Assembly (NCBI GenBank): GCA_024401535.1
Contig: JAKSKX010000002.1
Location: 1 to 64,000 of the forward strand
Length of the DNA stretch: 64,000 nucleotides
DNA from: Paludibacteraceae bacterium
GTDB lineage: Bacteria > Bacteroidota > Bacteroidia > Bacteroidales > Paludibacteraceae
Direction: 5' to 3'
Shown here: positions 54,895 to 63,845 of the stretch, in pieces
Position numbering within the stretch: position 1 is the stretch's first letter
How the letters are laid out: the number at the start of each line of letters is the position of its first letter
Notes under the pieces: model-generated
What the model saw: only the letters and a program-made list of their open reading frames with translations
Database searches by the model: none
What the model was told of the DNA's origin: nothing
Made by a program: the position numbers and the translations under genes

Positions 54895-57375
54895 ATGAAA
54901 CACGGATTACTTATAGGAGCAGCTCTCTTGGCATCCACATCTGCACAGATGGTATCTGCACAAGAGATTGCTACATGGAAGGGGTTCAGAACCTCTGCTG
55001 TAAGCTTCACATTTGATGACAACTTACAGAACCAGATAACATACGCAGTACCTTTGTTCGACCAATACGGTTACAAGGCTACATTTAATGTTGTAACTAA
55101 CTGGGTAGGAAACAGCTGGGGACAGTGGAAGACACTTGTCAACAACGGTCACGAGGTAACTTCGCACACAGTGTCCCACACAGTTAACGGAGACAACGAG
55201 CTAACAGCATCCAAGACTACAATCAAGAACAATACAGGAAGCGAGTGTGTAACTATCGCATACCCTAACTGTAACGTACCTTCGAACAGAAACCTGCTAC
55301 AGCAGACCTACATCGGTGGTCGTATCTGTAACGGACAGGTCGAGGGCAAGACTCCAAGCAACTTCTACGAGATTGGTTCTATTATTTGTGGTAACACAAT
55401 GGCTTCGAACAATAGTACTCAGGGACTTATCAACCACCTTAACACAGCAAAGAGCAAGGGCGGATGGTGCGTTTACCTAATTCACGAGGTAAACAACGGT
55501 TCCGGATACTCGCCATTGAGCGCTGACTGCATAGCAGGTACATTGAAGCACATCAACCAGAACGACCAGGATTTCTGGTGCTGTACATTCGCCCAGGCTA
55601 TCAAGTACATCAAGGAGAGAGACGCAGCAAAGGCTACACTAAAGTCTAACGGTGGAAGCACATTGACATTCAGCTTGTCAGACAACCTTGACGATAACAT
55701 TTACAACTACCCTCTTTCTTTGAGATACAAGAATCCAGGTTGGTCTAAGGTTAGCGGAAAGCAGGGCTCAAAGACTATCGAGGCCTACATCCTTAACGGA
55801 TACATCTATTTCGACGCAACACCAGATGCAGGCGACATCGTACTTAGCGGTGACGGAGCTTCTACACCAGAGGATAATCCTGGAGAGCAACAGGGCGGTC
55901 AGCAGCAAGGTACCCAACAGCAGCAGGGCGGCCAGTCAAGCGACGTACTTAACCCATGCGACTACAAGACAAAGCTAAGCGGCGGTACTACACTATACAA
56001 CCAGAACAAGACTGGTACAACTTCTACTGGTTACAGTTATGAGATTTGGAGAGACGGAACTGGTGGAGAGCTTACACTTTACCCTAAGGACGCTTGCTTC
56101 AAGGCATCTTGGGACAATGCAGGAGACTTCCTTGGCCGTGTAGGAAAGACATTCAACAAGCCAGCTTGGAACAACCTTGGCGGTGAGCTTGTAGCAAGCT
56201 ATGCATACGACAAGGGAGATGCTTACGATGGCAATACATACTCTTACATCGGCGTATATGGTTGGATGGACAACCCACAGATTGAGTATTATGTTGTTGA
56301 CGACTGGATGCACTCTCGTGGTGTTCCCGGCGGTTCATACATCGGAAAGAGCTACGGAAAGATCACAGTTGACGGTGCCGTATATGAGGTTTGGTCAGGT
56401 AGCCGTACAGGAGATTCAAAGTGGGGAACATCAACATTTACACAGATCTTCTCTATTCGTCAAACTCCTCGCCAGTGTGGTGTGATCAATGTATCTGAGC
56501 ACTTCCGTCAGTGGAACAAACTTGGTTTAAAGCTTGGACAGATTATGGAGGCACAGATTCTTGTAGAAGCAGGTGGAGGAAAGGGAACAGTTGACTTCAC
56601 ATACGCAACTGTAACTATCGGCGACTACACTCCATTACCAGTTGAGCCAATCAAGCCATCAGAGAAAGAGGAGCCTTACGACGGCGCTATCGCAATCCCT
56701 GGAACTCTTGAGTGCGAGAACTATGACAAGGGCGGCAACGGATTCGGATACTATGACTCTGACAACGTGAACGAGGGCAAGGCTTATCGTGAGGACGGTG
56801 TGGATATTGTAACAACTACAGACGGATATGCTATCGGCTACACAACTGACTCAGAGTGGCTAAAGTACACAGTTAATGTTGAAAAAGACGACAAATACAC
56901 AGTCGAGGCCTACATGGCAAACGGAAACACTAAGACTCCGAAGATCACACTAACTGTTGACGGAAAGAGCGAATACACAATCAATGGTGTTGGACAAGGC
57001 GGCGACGACTGGGACACTTACGCAATGAGCGAGAGCACTTCTATCCCGCTAACTAAGGGTGAGCATACTATCGTGCTAAACTTCAACAGCAACTACACTA
57101 ACATCGACTACGTTAAGTTCACAGGTACAATTTCTGGCATCGAGGATGTTTACGCAGATGATATCACTCTGTTGCCAAACCCTGCAAACTCATTCGTTGA
57201 AATCAGCACTAAAGACGAAATAAAGTCTGTAAAATTCTTTGACATGTTAGGAAAAGTAACTAACTTTGAAGAGTCAAAAAAGATTGATGTCAGCTCCCTA
57301 AACCCTGGTATTTATGCTGTGGAAATCGAAACAGAAAATACTAAGGTGGTGAAGAAGCTAACCATAAGAAAATAA
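54895..57375 (+). CDS. multimodular xylan esterase/xylanase: CE4-GH11-CBM6 with T9SS type A domain
   Basis: 826 residues, secreted (signal peptide ending SAQMVSAQ). CE4 polysaccharide deacetylase at about 30-255: FTFDD (motif 1), SHTVSH (metal-binding histidines), AYPNCNV. A small beta region and a Gln/Gly linker (about 328-350) follow. GH11 xylanase spans about 352-583, with nucleophile E464 (IEYYVVDDW) and acid/base E558 (ILVEAGGG). CBM6 spans about 600-745 (IPGTLECENYDKGG to YVKFTG). The T9SS type A sorting domain (about 758-826; LLPNPANSFVEI, KKLTIRK) ends the protein. The CE4 part most likely removes acetyl groups from xylan, letting the linked GH11 cut. First of three enzyme genes; a hairpin (57393-57416) follows. 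Confidence 0.93.
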   Translation: MKHGLLIGAALLASTSAQMVSAQEIATWKGFRTSAVSFTFDDNLQNQITYAVPLFDQYGYKATFNVVTNWVGNSWGQWKTLVNNGHEVTSHTVSHTVNGDNELTASKTTIKNNTGSECVTIAYPNCNVPSNRNLLQQTYIGGRICNGQVEGKTPSNFYEIGSIICGNTMASNNSTQGLINHLNTAKSKGGWCVYLIHEVNNGSGYSPLSADCIAGTLKHINQNDQDFWCCTFAQAIKYIKERDAAKATLKSNGGSTLTFSLSDNLDDNIYNYPLSLRYKNPGWSKVSGKQGSKTIEAYILNGYIYFDATPDAGDIVLSGDGASTPEDNPGEQQGGQQQGTQQQQGGQSSDVLNPCDYKTKLSGGTTLYNQNKTGTTSTGYSYEIWRDGTGGELTLYPKDACFKASWDNAGDFLGRVGKTFNKPAWNNLGGELVASYAYDKGDAYDGNTYSYIGVYGWMDNPQIEYYVVDDWMHSRGVPGGSYIGKSYGKITVDGAVYEVWSGSRTGDSKWGTSTFTQIFSIRQTPRQCGVINVSEHFRQWNKLGLKLGQIMEAQILVEAGGGKGTVDFTYATVTIGDYTPLPVEPIKPSEKEEPYDGAIAIPGTLECENYDKGGNGFGYYDSDNVNEGKAYREDGVDIVTTTDGYAIGYTTDSEWLKYTVNVEKDDKYTVEAYMANGNTKTPKITLTVDGKSEYTINGVGQGGDDWDTYAMSESTSIPLTKGEHTIVLNFNSNYTNIDYVKFTGTISGIEDVYADDITLLPNPANSFVEISTKDEIKSVKFFDMLGKVTNFEESKKIDVSSLNPGIYAVEIETENTKVVKKLTIRK

Positions 57376-57392
57376 TGAACAATGTTGCCGAA

Positions 57393-57416
57393 GCGGGTCG
57401 GAGCAATCCGACCTGC
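57393..57416 (+). terminator. hairpin after the CE4-GH11 gene, REP-like
   Basis: GCGGGTCGGA, loop GCAA, TCCGACCTGC: ten-base arms with one wobble. No T-tract. The arm shares GAAGCGGGTCGGA with the reverse complement of 4820-4832, so it may be a repeat fragment serving as an mRNA-stabilising hairpin. Confidence 0.5.
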
Positions 57417-57439
57417 ACAGGCAATAAAAACAGTTTCAA

Positions 57440-58918
57440 ATGAATTTTAACTTTTACCACACTTTAACTTCTTTAGCTTTGTTGGCTAGTACATCTGTTG
57501 CAGGCGCAATAGATCCGTGCGGCTTTGCCGGCAGCCACAGCAAGGGAACTGTCGTAAAAGAAAATTCAATCGAGAACATAGGCAACGGGTTCAACTATGA
57601 GCTTTGGCAGAACAACAACTCCAAGGGTTACATGACCGTTTTTGGAGGCGAGGAGAACTGCGCATTCAAAGCACACTGGGAGAACTCAGGCGACTTTATC
57701 GCAAGAGTAGGCTATTTCTGGGGCAAAGAGGGTACATCTCCCAAATATGCCGAACTTGACGGAGACATCCATGCAGAGTACAAGTTTACCAAGAGCGGTA
57801 CTAGCAACGACTACTCGTTCGTAGGCATCTATGGATGGACAAAGAAGCCTAACACAGTGGAGTTCTATATTGTTGACGACTCGTTCAACAGAATGACTAC
57901 TCCGTGGAACACTGAATATGTTGGCAAGGTTACTGTTGACGGTGCAACCTACAACATCTATAGCGGCAAGAGAGACTTGGCCCCTTCAATCTATGACTAC
58001 TCTGACTTCACTCAAGTCTTTTCAATAAGACAGGGAGGAACAAGGCAGTGCGGACACATCTCTATCACAGAGCATTTCAAGGCTTGGGAGAAGCTAGGCA
58101 TCAAGCTTGGCGAACTGTATGACTGCAAGTTCTTCATAGAGACTGGAGGATACCAGGGAGACATAGACTTCAAATACGCCAACATGTGGATCGGTGACGA
58201 GGACGGCCCTACTCCGGTTGAACCTAGAGAGCCATTCAAGGAGCTAACAATTCCTGGCATAGTTGAGGCTGAGGACTATGACAAGGGCGGACAGAACGTC
58301 GCATACTACGACACTGACAAGCCGAACAGAGACAGTCTGTATCGCAACGACAGAGTCGATATTGTAGAGTCCCCTACTGGCTACGCTATTGGCTACACTA
58401 TGGCTGGGGAGTGGACAGAATACACTGTAAACGTCGAGGAGACTGCGGACTACGACATAGAGGTCTATATGTCAAACGGCGGAAGCGATCCTGTATTCGA
58501 CTTGTCCATTGACGGCGACTCTGTGACTTCTTTCACTTGCAAGAGCCAGGGCGACTGGGACACATACGCAGCCGCAATGCAGACTGTAAGGCTGACAGAA
58601 GGCGAGCATGTGCTAAGGCTGACAGTAGGCAAGAGCTATAGCAACATTGACTACATGAAGTTCTCAAAGCCAACACCGGACTCACACATGACTCCTGCTG
58701 CGAACGAGGTAGTTGTAATGCCTAACCCTGCGTCTGAGTTTATCGAAGTAAAGGGCAACGACATTGTTTTAATAGAACTGTACGATATGCTTGGAAACAA
58801 AATCATAAGCACCGAGCATAGCAGACTTGACGTTACAATGCTGTCTGACAACACCTATCTGCTAAGGATAGAGACTTCGGACAGTGTCATTACAAGAAAG
58901 GTTACAATAAAGAAGTAA
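57440..58918 (+). CDS. GH11 xylanase with CBM6 and T9SS type A domain
   Basis: 492 residues with a signal peptide (ending SVAGA near residue 23). GH11 occupies about 25-255, catalytic pair E141 (VEFYIVDDS) and E234 (FFIETGGYQG). CBM6 at about 270-410 opens with IPGIVEAEDYDKGG. The C-terminal sorting domain begins VVMPNPASEFIEV and ends in ITRKVTIKK. It would be an extracellular endo-beta-1,4-xylanase directed to the xylan backbone by its CBM. It is 64 bp downstream of the CE4-GH11 gene and 90 bp upstream of the GH11-GH8 gene. The shared module order suggests all three derive from one GH11-CBM6-CTD ancestor. Confidence 0.93.
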   Translation: MNFNFYHTLTSLALLASTSVAGAIDPCGFAGSHSKGTVVKENSIENIGNGFNYELWQNNNSKGYMTVFGGEENCAFKAHWENSGDFIARVGYFWGKEGTSPKYAELDGDIHAEYKFTKSGTSNDYSFVGIYGWTKKPNTVEFYIVDDSFNRMTTPWNTEYVGKVTVDGATYNIYSGKRDLAPSIYDYSDFTQVFSIRQGGTRQCGHISITEHFKAWEKLGIKLGELYDCKFFIETGGYQGDIDFKYANMWIGDEDGPTPVEPREPFKELTIPGIVEAEDYDKGGQNVAYYDTDKPNRDSLYRNDRVDIVESPTGYAIGYTMAGEWTEYTVNVEETADYDIEVYMSNGGSDPVFDLSIDGDSVTSFTCKSQGDWDTYAAAMQTVRLTEGEHVLRLTVGKSYSNIDYMKFSKPTPDSHMTPAANEVVVMPNPASEFIEVKGNDIVLIELYDMLGNKIISTEHSRLDVTMLSDNTYLLRIETSDSVITRKVTIKK

Positions 58919-59008
58919 CTACAGAATAAACATACAAAACTGTGCGATTAACTTACAAAACATGGTCGCATAACGAAACATTAATAGTAATATCTAAATT
59001 AAACCGCA

Positions 59009-61933
59009 ATGAAACATTCTTCTATGAAGAAAGCTCTTATGGGCTTTGCTTTGGCATCGGCTGTATCTACAGCTATGGCTGTTGACCCATGCGGATCATT
59101 CAGCTCAATGAGTGGTGGAACACAGGCACAAAACGGAGGTACACACGACATCTCTGGAACACCTTTCAACTACGAGATGTGGACAGAGACTAAGAATCCT
59201 GGCAGCTCGTCTAGCATGACTTACAAAGCTGACAAGGACAAGTTCCAATTTCAGGCACGCTGGAGCAACGACCCTAATGACTTGCTTTGCCGTATCGGAC
59301 TATATTGGGGTGGAGGAAACACTCCTAGATACAGTGATTTGAACGGAGACCTACACTGTGAGTTCAACTTCGAAAAGTCTGGTTCTGGTGGCGGTTACAA
59401 CTACATCGGAGTATATGGTTGGACTAAGTCTCCTACAGAGGTTGAGTACTACATCGTAGAGAACTGTTTCTTTAATAGCAACGAAAAGCAACAAGGAAAC
59501 TACTGGAATTCGAACCCTGCAGGTTCGTACACTATGGACGGAGACACATACGAGCTAAGAACAGGTACACGTACAGGTCCTTCTATCTCGGGTAACTCAA
59601 CATTTACACAGATATATGCAATCAGAAGAACCCAGCGTAAGTGCGGTCATGTATCAATTTCAGCTCACATGAGAGAGTGGGAGAAGAAAGGACTTAAGCT
59701 TGGTCAGCTCTATGACTGCAAGTTCCTTTGCGAGGTTGGTGCAGGAACAGGTAGCTTCGACTTGAAGTATGGTAATGTATGGGTTGGAAGCGCAGAAGGT
59801 GCAGAACCAGCAAAGCCAACTGAGACAGAGGAGCCATACAATGGCAAAATCGCTATCCCTGGCAAACTTGAGTGCGAGAACTATGACAAGGGAGGTAATG
59901 GATTCGGTTACTACGATACAGACAACGAGAACGAGGGAGATGGTTATCGCAAAGATGGCGTAGATATCGTCAAAGCTAACGATAACTGGGCTATCGGTTA
60001 TACAACAGATTCTGAGTGGCTTAAGTACACTATCAATGTCGAGGAGAGCGCAACTTATAACGTTGGTGCATACATGGCTAACGGTAGCTCTGATCCAAAG
60101 ATTTCACTTAGTATAGATGGCAAGAAAGCTGCCTCACTAACAGGCGTTGGTGCTGGTGATTGGGACACTTATGCAATGGCTAAGGGAACAATCAACCTAA
60201 CTAAGGGTGAGCATACACTTGTTCTTAACTTTGACAATAGTTATACAAACATTGACTACCTAGTATTCTCTAAGGATGCTATTGAAGAAGGAAACAACCA
60301 GGGCAACCAAGGTAATGAAGAAGAAGGTAATCAGGGAAATACAACACAAACAACTGCTTCAGGAGAGTACTTCGACGAGAATGGTGCTTACTTCGGACCT
60401 AGCTGTGACGACACAAACTACACAGGTGCTTACTATACAGGAAACTACACTTCTCCTTTCAAGAGTGTTCTAGGCAAGACTGACGCAGAAATTCAAGCTA
60501 AACTTGACCAACTATGGAACCACTACTTCGTGGGTTCTAACAAAGTTTACTTCGAAAAGAATGATGGTAGCGCATACATCCTTGACACAGGTAACAATGA
60601 CGTTCGTTCAGAGGGTATGTCTTACGGTATGATGATCTGTGTACAAACTAACCATAAGGCTGAGTTTGACAAGCTTTGGGCATTTGCTAAGAAAAATATG
60701 CTTCACACTTCAGGTCAGTGGCAGGGATACTTCAAGTGGCAGTGCAATCCCGATGGTTCTGCACAGGATGCTAACTGTGCTCCTGATGGAGAGATGTACT
60801 TCACTACAGCACTTATGCTTGCAGCTAATCGTTGGGGACAGAAGTCATACATGGACGATGCTCAGTACTGCCTAAAGAATTTCTGGAAGAACGGAACTGG
60901 TTCATTGTTCAACGAGCAATACAATGTTATCACATTCCAGCCATACAACTGCTCAGACTTCTCTGACCCTTCTTACGACCTTCCTGCATTCCTCGAGTTG
61001 TTCTCTCGTTGGTCAACTAGCAACAACAACAGATGGAATCAGACAGTTTCTGCAACTCGTGACCACCTTTACAAGTCATGCAATACAAGTTCTGGACTAT
61101 TCACTGATTACAATAACTTCGACGGTACTCCTCACGCAGGATTCGACAACAACAACCCATCTAACACTTACTTGTACGATGCTATGCGTTGCGCGATGAA
61201 CTACGGTATGGACTGCTACTTGTTCGGAAAGGACGCTAAGAGACAAACTGAGATGGCTAAGAGAATCATCGACCACTTCGAGAAGGATGGTTACAAGCAC
61301 GCCCGCTTCAACTGGGACGGTTCAGTTTTGGGAATAAAGAGCTCAGATAGTTACACCCTTGGTGAGACTGGTGCTAATGCTGTTGCTTGCTACGCGTTGA
61401 TGAATGAGCCTTCTTACGCTACAAAAGTTAAAACTAACCTAAATAATGCATGGAACGCAAGCCTTGCAACAGGCACTTACCGCTACTACGACGGTCTTGT
61501 CCACTACTTGTCAATGCTTCACCTATGTGGTTCATTCAAGATCTACAAGCCAACTCCTGACATCAAGACTAAGGAGGTAAAGGGAAGCGCACCATTTGAG
61601 TTTAACGGAGTTGAGTACACTGAGAGCGCAACTACTTACTCATTCGAGGACTGCCAGCTTTACAAGGTTAACATCTCAATCATCGCTACATCTAACGAGG
61701 ATGTTGAGTCAGAGGCTGCTATCTCGATTGCTCCAAACCCTGCATCAAGCAAGTTTACAGTTAACTCTGTAGCTGAGATAGAGCTTATAAAGGTTATGGA
61801 TATGAGCGGAAGAGTGTTGCTTCAGACAAACAACGCTGACGTAAATGTTTCAAACCTATCTAACGGAACATACGTTGTAGTTGTAACTACAACTGAGGGT
61901 GACTCAGTTAACAAGCTAATGATCATTAAGTAA
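59009..61933 (+). CDS. bifunctional xylanase GH11-CBM6-GH8 with T9SS type A domain
   Basis: 974 residues, secreted (signal peptide ending VSTAMA). GH11 at about 26-260 (E146 in VEYYIVENC; E242 in FLCEVGAG). CBM6 at about 282-422, then an Asn/Gly/Glu linker (EEGNNQGNQGNEEEGNQ). GH8 at about 452-848: acid E535 in RSEGMSYGMM, then D593 in NCAPDGEMYFTTALMLAANRWG. The C-terminal domain begins SIAPNPASSKFTV (about 905) and ends VNKLMIIK. GH8 of this type acts on xylo-oligosaccharides or beta-glucans; beside GH11 a xylo-oligosaccharide-releasing role is most likely. Terminator at 61956-61987. Last enzyme of the cluster. Confidence 0.93.
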   Translation: MKHSSMKKALMGFALASAVSTAMAVDPCGSFSSMSGGTQAQNGGTHDISGTPFNYEMWTETKNPGSSSSMTYKADKDKFQFQARWSNDPNDLLCRIGLYWGGGNTPRYSDLNGDLHCEFNFEKSGSGGGYNYIGVYGWTKSPTEVEYYIVENCFFNSNEKQQGNYWNSNPAGSYTMDGDTYELRTGTRTGPSISGNSTFTQIYAIRRTQRKCGHVSISAHMREWEKKGLKLGQLYDCKFLCEVGAGTGSFDLKYGNVWVGSAEGAEPAKPTETEEPYNGKIAIPGKLECENYDKGGNGFGYYDTDNENEGDGYRKDGVDIVKANDNWAIGYTTDSEWLKYTINVEESATYNVGAYMANGSSDPKISLSIDGKKAASLTGVGAGDWDTYAMAKGTINLTKGEHTLVLNFDNSYTNIDYLVFSKDAIEEGNNQGNQGNEEEGNQGNTTQTTASGEYFDENGAYFGPSCDDTNYTGAYYTGNYTSPFKSVLGKTDAEIQAKLDQLWNHYFVGSNKVYFEKNDGSAYILDTGNNDVRSEGMSYGMMICVQTNHKAEFDKLWAFAKKNMLHTSGQWQGYFKWQCNPDGSAQDANCAPDGEMYFTTALMLAANRWGQKSYMDDAQYCLKNFWKNGTGSLFNEQYNVITFQPYNCSDFSDPSYDLPAFLELFSRWSTSNNNRWNQTVSATRDHLYKSCNTSSGLFTDYNNFDGTPHAGFDNNNPSNTYLYDAMRCAMNYGMDCYLFGKDAKRQTEMAKRIIDHFEKDGYKHARFNWDGSVLGIKSSDSYTLGETGANAVACYALMNEPSYATKVKTNLNNAWNASLATGTYRYYDGLVHYLSMLHLCGSFKIYKPTPDIKTKEVKGSAPFEFNGVEYTESATTYSFEDCQLYKVNISIIATSNEDVESEAAISIAPNPASSKFTVNSVAEIELIKVMDMSGRVLLQTNNADVNVSNLSNGTYVVVVTTTEGDSVNKLMIIK

Positions 61934-61955
61934 TCCAGTATAAATATTTATGGTC

Positions 61956-61987
61956 AAAGGGTGCGCACCGCGAGGTGTGTGCCCTTT
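61956..61987 (+). terminator. rho-independent terminator of the GH11-GH8 gene
   Basis: AAAGGGTGCGCACC, loop GCGA, GGTGTGTGCCCTTT: a 14-bp stem using three G-U pairs, followed by CTTTTT. The T-tract runs into the TTTG of the next promoter. Confidence 0.85.
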
Positions 61988-61990
61988 CTT

Positions 61991-62022
61991 TTTGCATATT
62001 AAGAACTTTATATATAATTTTG
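61991..62022 (+). promoter_or_regulatory. promoter of J7
   Basis: TTTG (61991-61994), 20-bp spacer, TAATTTTG (62015-62022) followed by CCG. A full consensus match; the leader is about 30 nt. J7 is therefore transcribed independently of the xylanase genes. Confidence 0.8.
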
Positions 62023-62056
62023 CCGGAAAAATCTGCAAGGTATAAAATCCATAATA

Positions 62057-62881
62057 ATGAGCAGCTTCTTTATAATTATCATATTTATCCTATACAAAAT
62101 ATTCAGATCGTCTTTTCTGAATGGCTCTAGTATTGGAGACGATTCGGGCAGAGGAATACCGAACATAGACCAATACTTCAACTCTATAGCAGCTCCGGTA
62201 ATAATGGTTGCCAGAATGTCGTCTAACCCGACAAGGGAGAAACAAAACGAGGTAAACTACTACATCCAGAATGTAATCATACCTACATACTTTAACGATC
62301 TGGCTACAAGGCACAAAGCTTACTCTGTATTTGCAAAGTACACGAGAATCGACAGAGAAACACTGATAAACCTAGTAAAGAACGCAGGTGACACTATAAT
62401 CAGAACAAGCCCAAGCACATACTACAAGAAGACTCTGCTAAAGCATCTGTTTGAAATTTGCAGTATATGTGACGGCATGAACACAACCCAGAGAGACTTC
62501 ATAGAGTCATTTGCAAGGAAAATTGGAGTCAGCGCCAGACAAACATACGACGAATACATGTCGGAAAACGGAGGAAGCTACGACTGGCATAACCATAGGA
62601 GCTCTTATGACCAAAACACAAACGACAATTACAGCTATGGGTACGAGAGAACTGCAAACAAAACTTCCGCAGGTGAGCTGGAGAAGGCTTACAAAACTTT
62701 GGGAGTTGATGAAAACGCAACGGACGACGAGATAAAAACAAGGAAAAACAAACTTTTAAGGAAGTGGCATCCGGACCTCTACGCACAACAAGGAGAGGAA
62801 GCAATAAAAAAGGCAACTCTCAATTCACAAAAGATAAACGAAGCCTACGACATCATAAAGGAACATCGCGGCTTTAACTAG
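62057..62881 (+). CDS. J7: solitary J-domain protein of the same family
   Basis: 274 residues. N-terminal membrane helix (about 2-15, FFIIIIFILYKIF), a helical region (about 40-175) aligning with TerB of the array, with ICSICDGMNTTQRDF where others have ADG, a short Asn/Tyr/Ser linker (SYDQNTNDNYSYGYE), and a J-domain with HPD at 238-240 (KWHPDLYAQQG). The end KEHRGFN resembles the KARGMS / SRGMN ends of J1-J4. It is separated from the array by 9.4 kb of thioesterase and xylanase genes. It has its own promoter and shares a bidirectional terminator with the DUF4197 gene. Confidence 0.83.
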   Translation: MSSFFIIIIFILYKIFRSSFLNGSSIGDDSGRGIPNIDQYFNSIAAPVIMVARMSSNPTREKQNEVNYYIQNVIIPTYFNDLATRHKAYSVFAKYTRIDRETLINLVKNAGDTIIRTSPSTYYKKTLLKHLFEICSICDGMNTTQRDFIESFARKIGVSARQTYDEYMSENGGSYDWHNHRSSYDQNTNDNYSYGYERTANKTSAGELEKAYKTLGVDENATDDEIKTRKNKLLRKWHPDLYAQQGEEAIKKATLNSQKINEAYDIIKEHRGFN

Positions 62882-62887
62882 AAAAAT

Positions 62888-62921
62888 AAGGGTGACTGTC
62901 AAATTCTAGACAGCCACCCTT
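62888..62921. terminator. bidirectional terminator between J7 and DUF4197 genes
   Basis: AAGGGTGACTGTC, 8-nt loop, GACAGCCACCCTT: a 13-bp stem with one wobble, placed between two convergent stop codons. Confidence 0.8.
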
Positions 62922-62949
62922 ATAGCTTAAAGTACTCTAAATAAGGTTT

Positions 62950-63810
62950 TTACTTATCCAACTGACCGAATACCCTTCTTAGCAAGTCGTTTGTACGCTC
63001 AGCTACATTAGTACGAATACCCAACTCCTTCTCAGCAATCTTTGTGAACAAACCGTCCAATGCACGACCGGTAACGTAGTCGGAAATATCACTATCAACT
63101 GGCTGAACTGAACTAATTTTGTTCATAGTAGAAGCAGGAATCTTACCACTTATACTTGCTAACTGCAAAGCAGTCTTTCCTGCAGTACTATTTAAAGCAT
63201 CATATAGAGCATTATTTCCCTTAGCAAACTTACTCCACAATGTAACAGCATTAACTTCACCAACACCTACATTCTGCATACTCTCTGTGATAGTAGGATG
63301 GAATGCTGCCATAAGGTCAGACCTTGTATCAGTCTCCAACTTTACTGTAGCGGCATTGTCAGCGCCAAAAAGGATATCCTTTGCATCCTGAATTGTAAGA
63401 CCAGTGACCTCGTCAGCAAGAATCTTGGCAGACTCAGGGGCAGCATCAGTAGCAGCATTGTTGAAAGCTGTTACCAAATTTTCCTGAAGATTATCACCAA
63501 GGCCAACAGCAGAAACTATAGACTTGCCAGCATCAGTACTTGCCAATGAATTATAAACTTCAAATGCAGTTACTGCTCCCTCTGGAAGTCCAATCTTTGT
63601 AGCTACCTCAGCCATATAACCGTCAGTACTCAACTTCTCTACAGCAGTAGATACACCAATCTGCAATGCCTGTTTCAAAGCGCTTGCAGTCTCTCCGTCC
63701 GACGCTCCCTGCAATGCATCGGCAACCTCCTCACAACCAGTCATCATAGGCACAGCGGCAACAAGCGACATGGAAACAAGGAACGAACTTAACACTCTTC
63801 TTATCTTCAT
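62950..63810 (-). CDS. DUF4197 family lipoprotein
   Basis: 286 residues. A signal peptide with a lipobox-like MMTGCEE (cysteine at about residue 26) suggests a lipoprotein. The DUF4197 domain (about 35-286) begins at TASALKQALQIGVSTAVEKLS, a typical opening for this family, and includes LKVE-like helical repeats, WSKFAKGNNALYDAL and VTGRALDGLFTKIAEKE near the C-terminus. The family is alpha-helical and of unknown function, with lipid-binding or periplasmic roles suspected. It is monocistronic on the minus strand, convergent with J7. Confidence 0.82.
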   Translation of the reverse strand: MKIRRVLSSFLVSMSLVAAVPMMTGCEEVADALQGASDGETASALKQALQIGVSTAVEKLSTDGYMAEVATKIGLPEGAVTAFEVYNSLASTDAGKSIVSAVGLGDNLQENLVTAFNNAATDAAPESAKILADEVTGLTIQDAKDILFGADNAATVKLETDTRSDLMAAFHPTITESMQNVGVGEVNAVTLWSKFAKGNNALYDALNSTAGKTALQLASISGKIPASTMNKISSVQPVDSDISDYVTGRALDGLFTKIAEKELGIRTNVAERTNDLLRRVFGQLDK

Positions 63811-63837
63811 ACCTTTTATAGTTTAATATTATGGATG

Positions 63838-63845
63838 CAAATATA
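63838..63845 (-). promoter_or_regulatory. -7 element upstream of the DUF4197 gene
   Basis: TATATTTG followed by CATCC, 28 nt before the ATG. No -33 at standard spacing. Further upstream (63894-63907) is a CGAAC-GATT-GTTCG inverted repeat that could be a regulator site. Confidence 0.4.
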
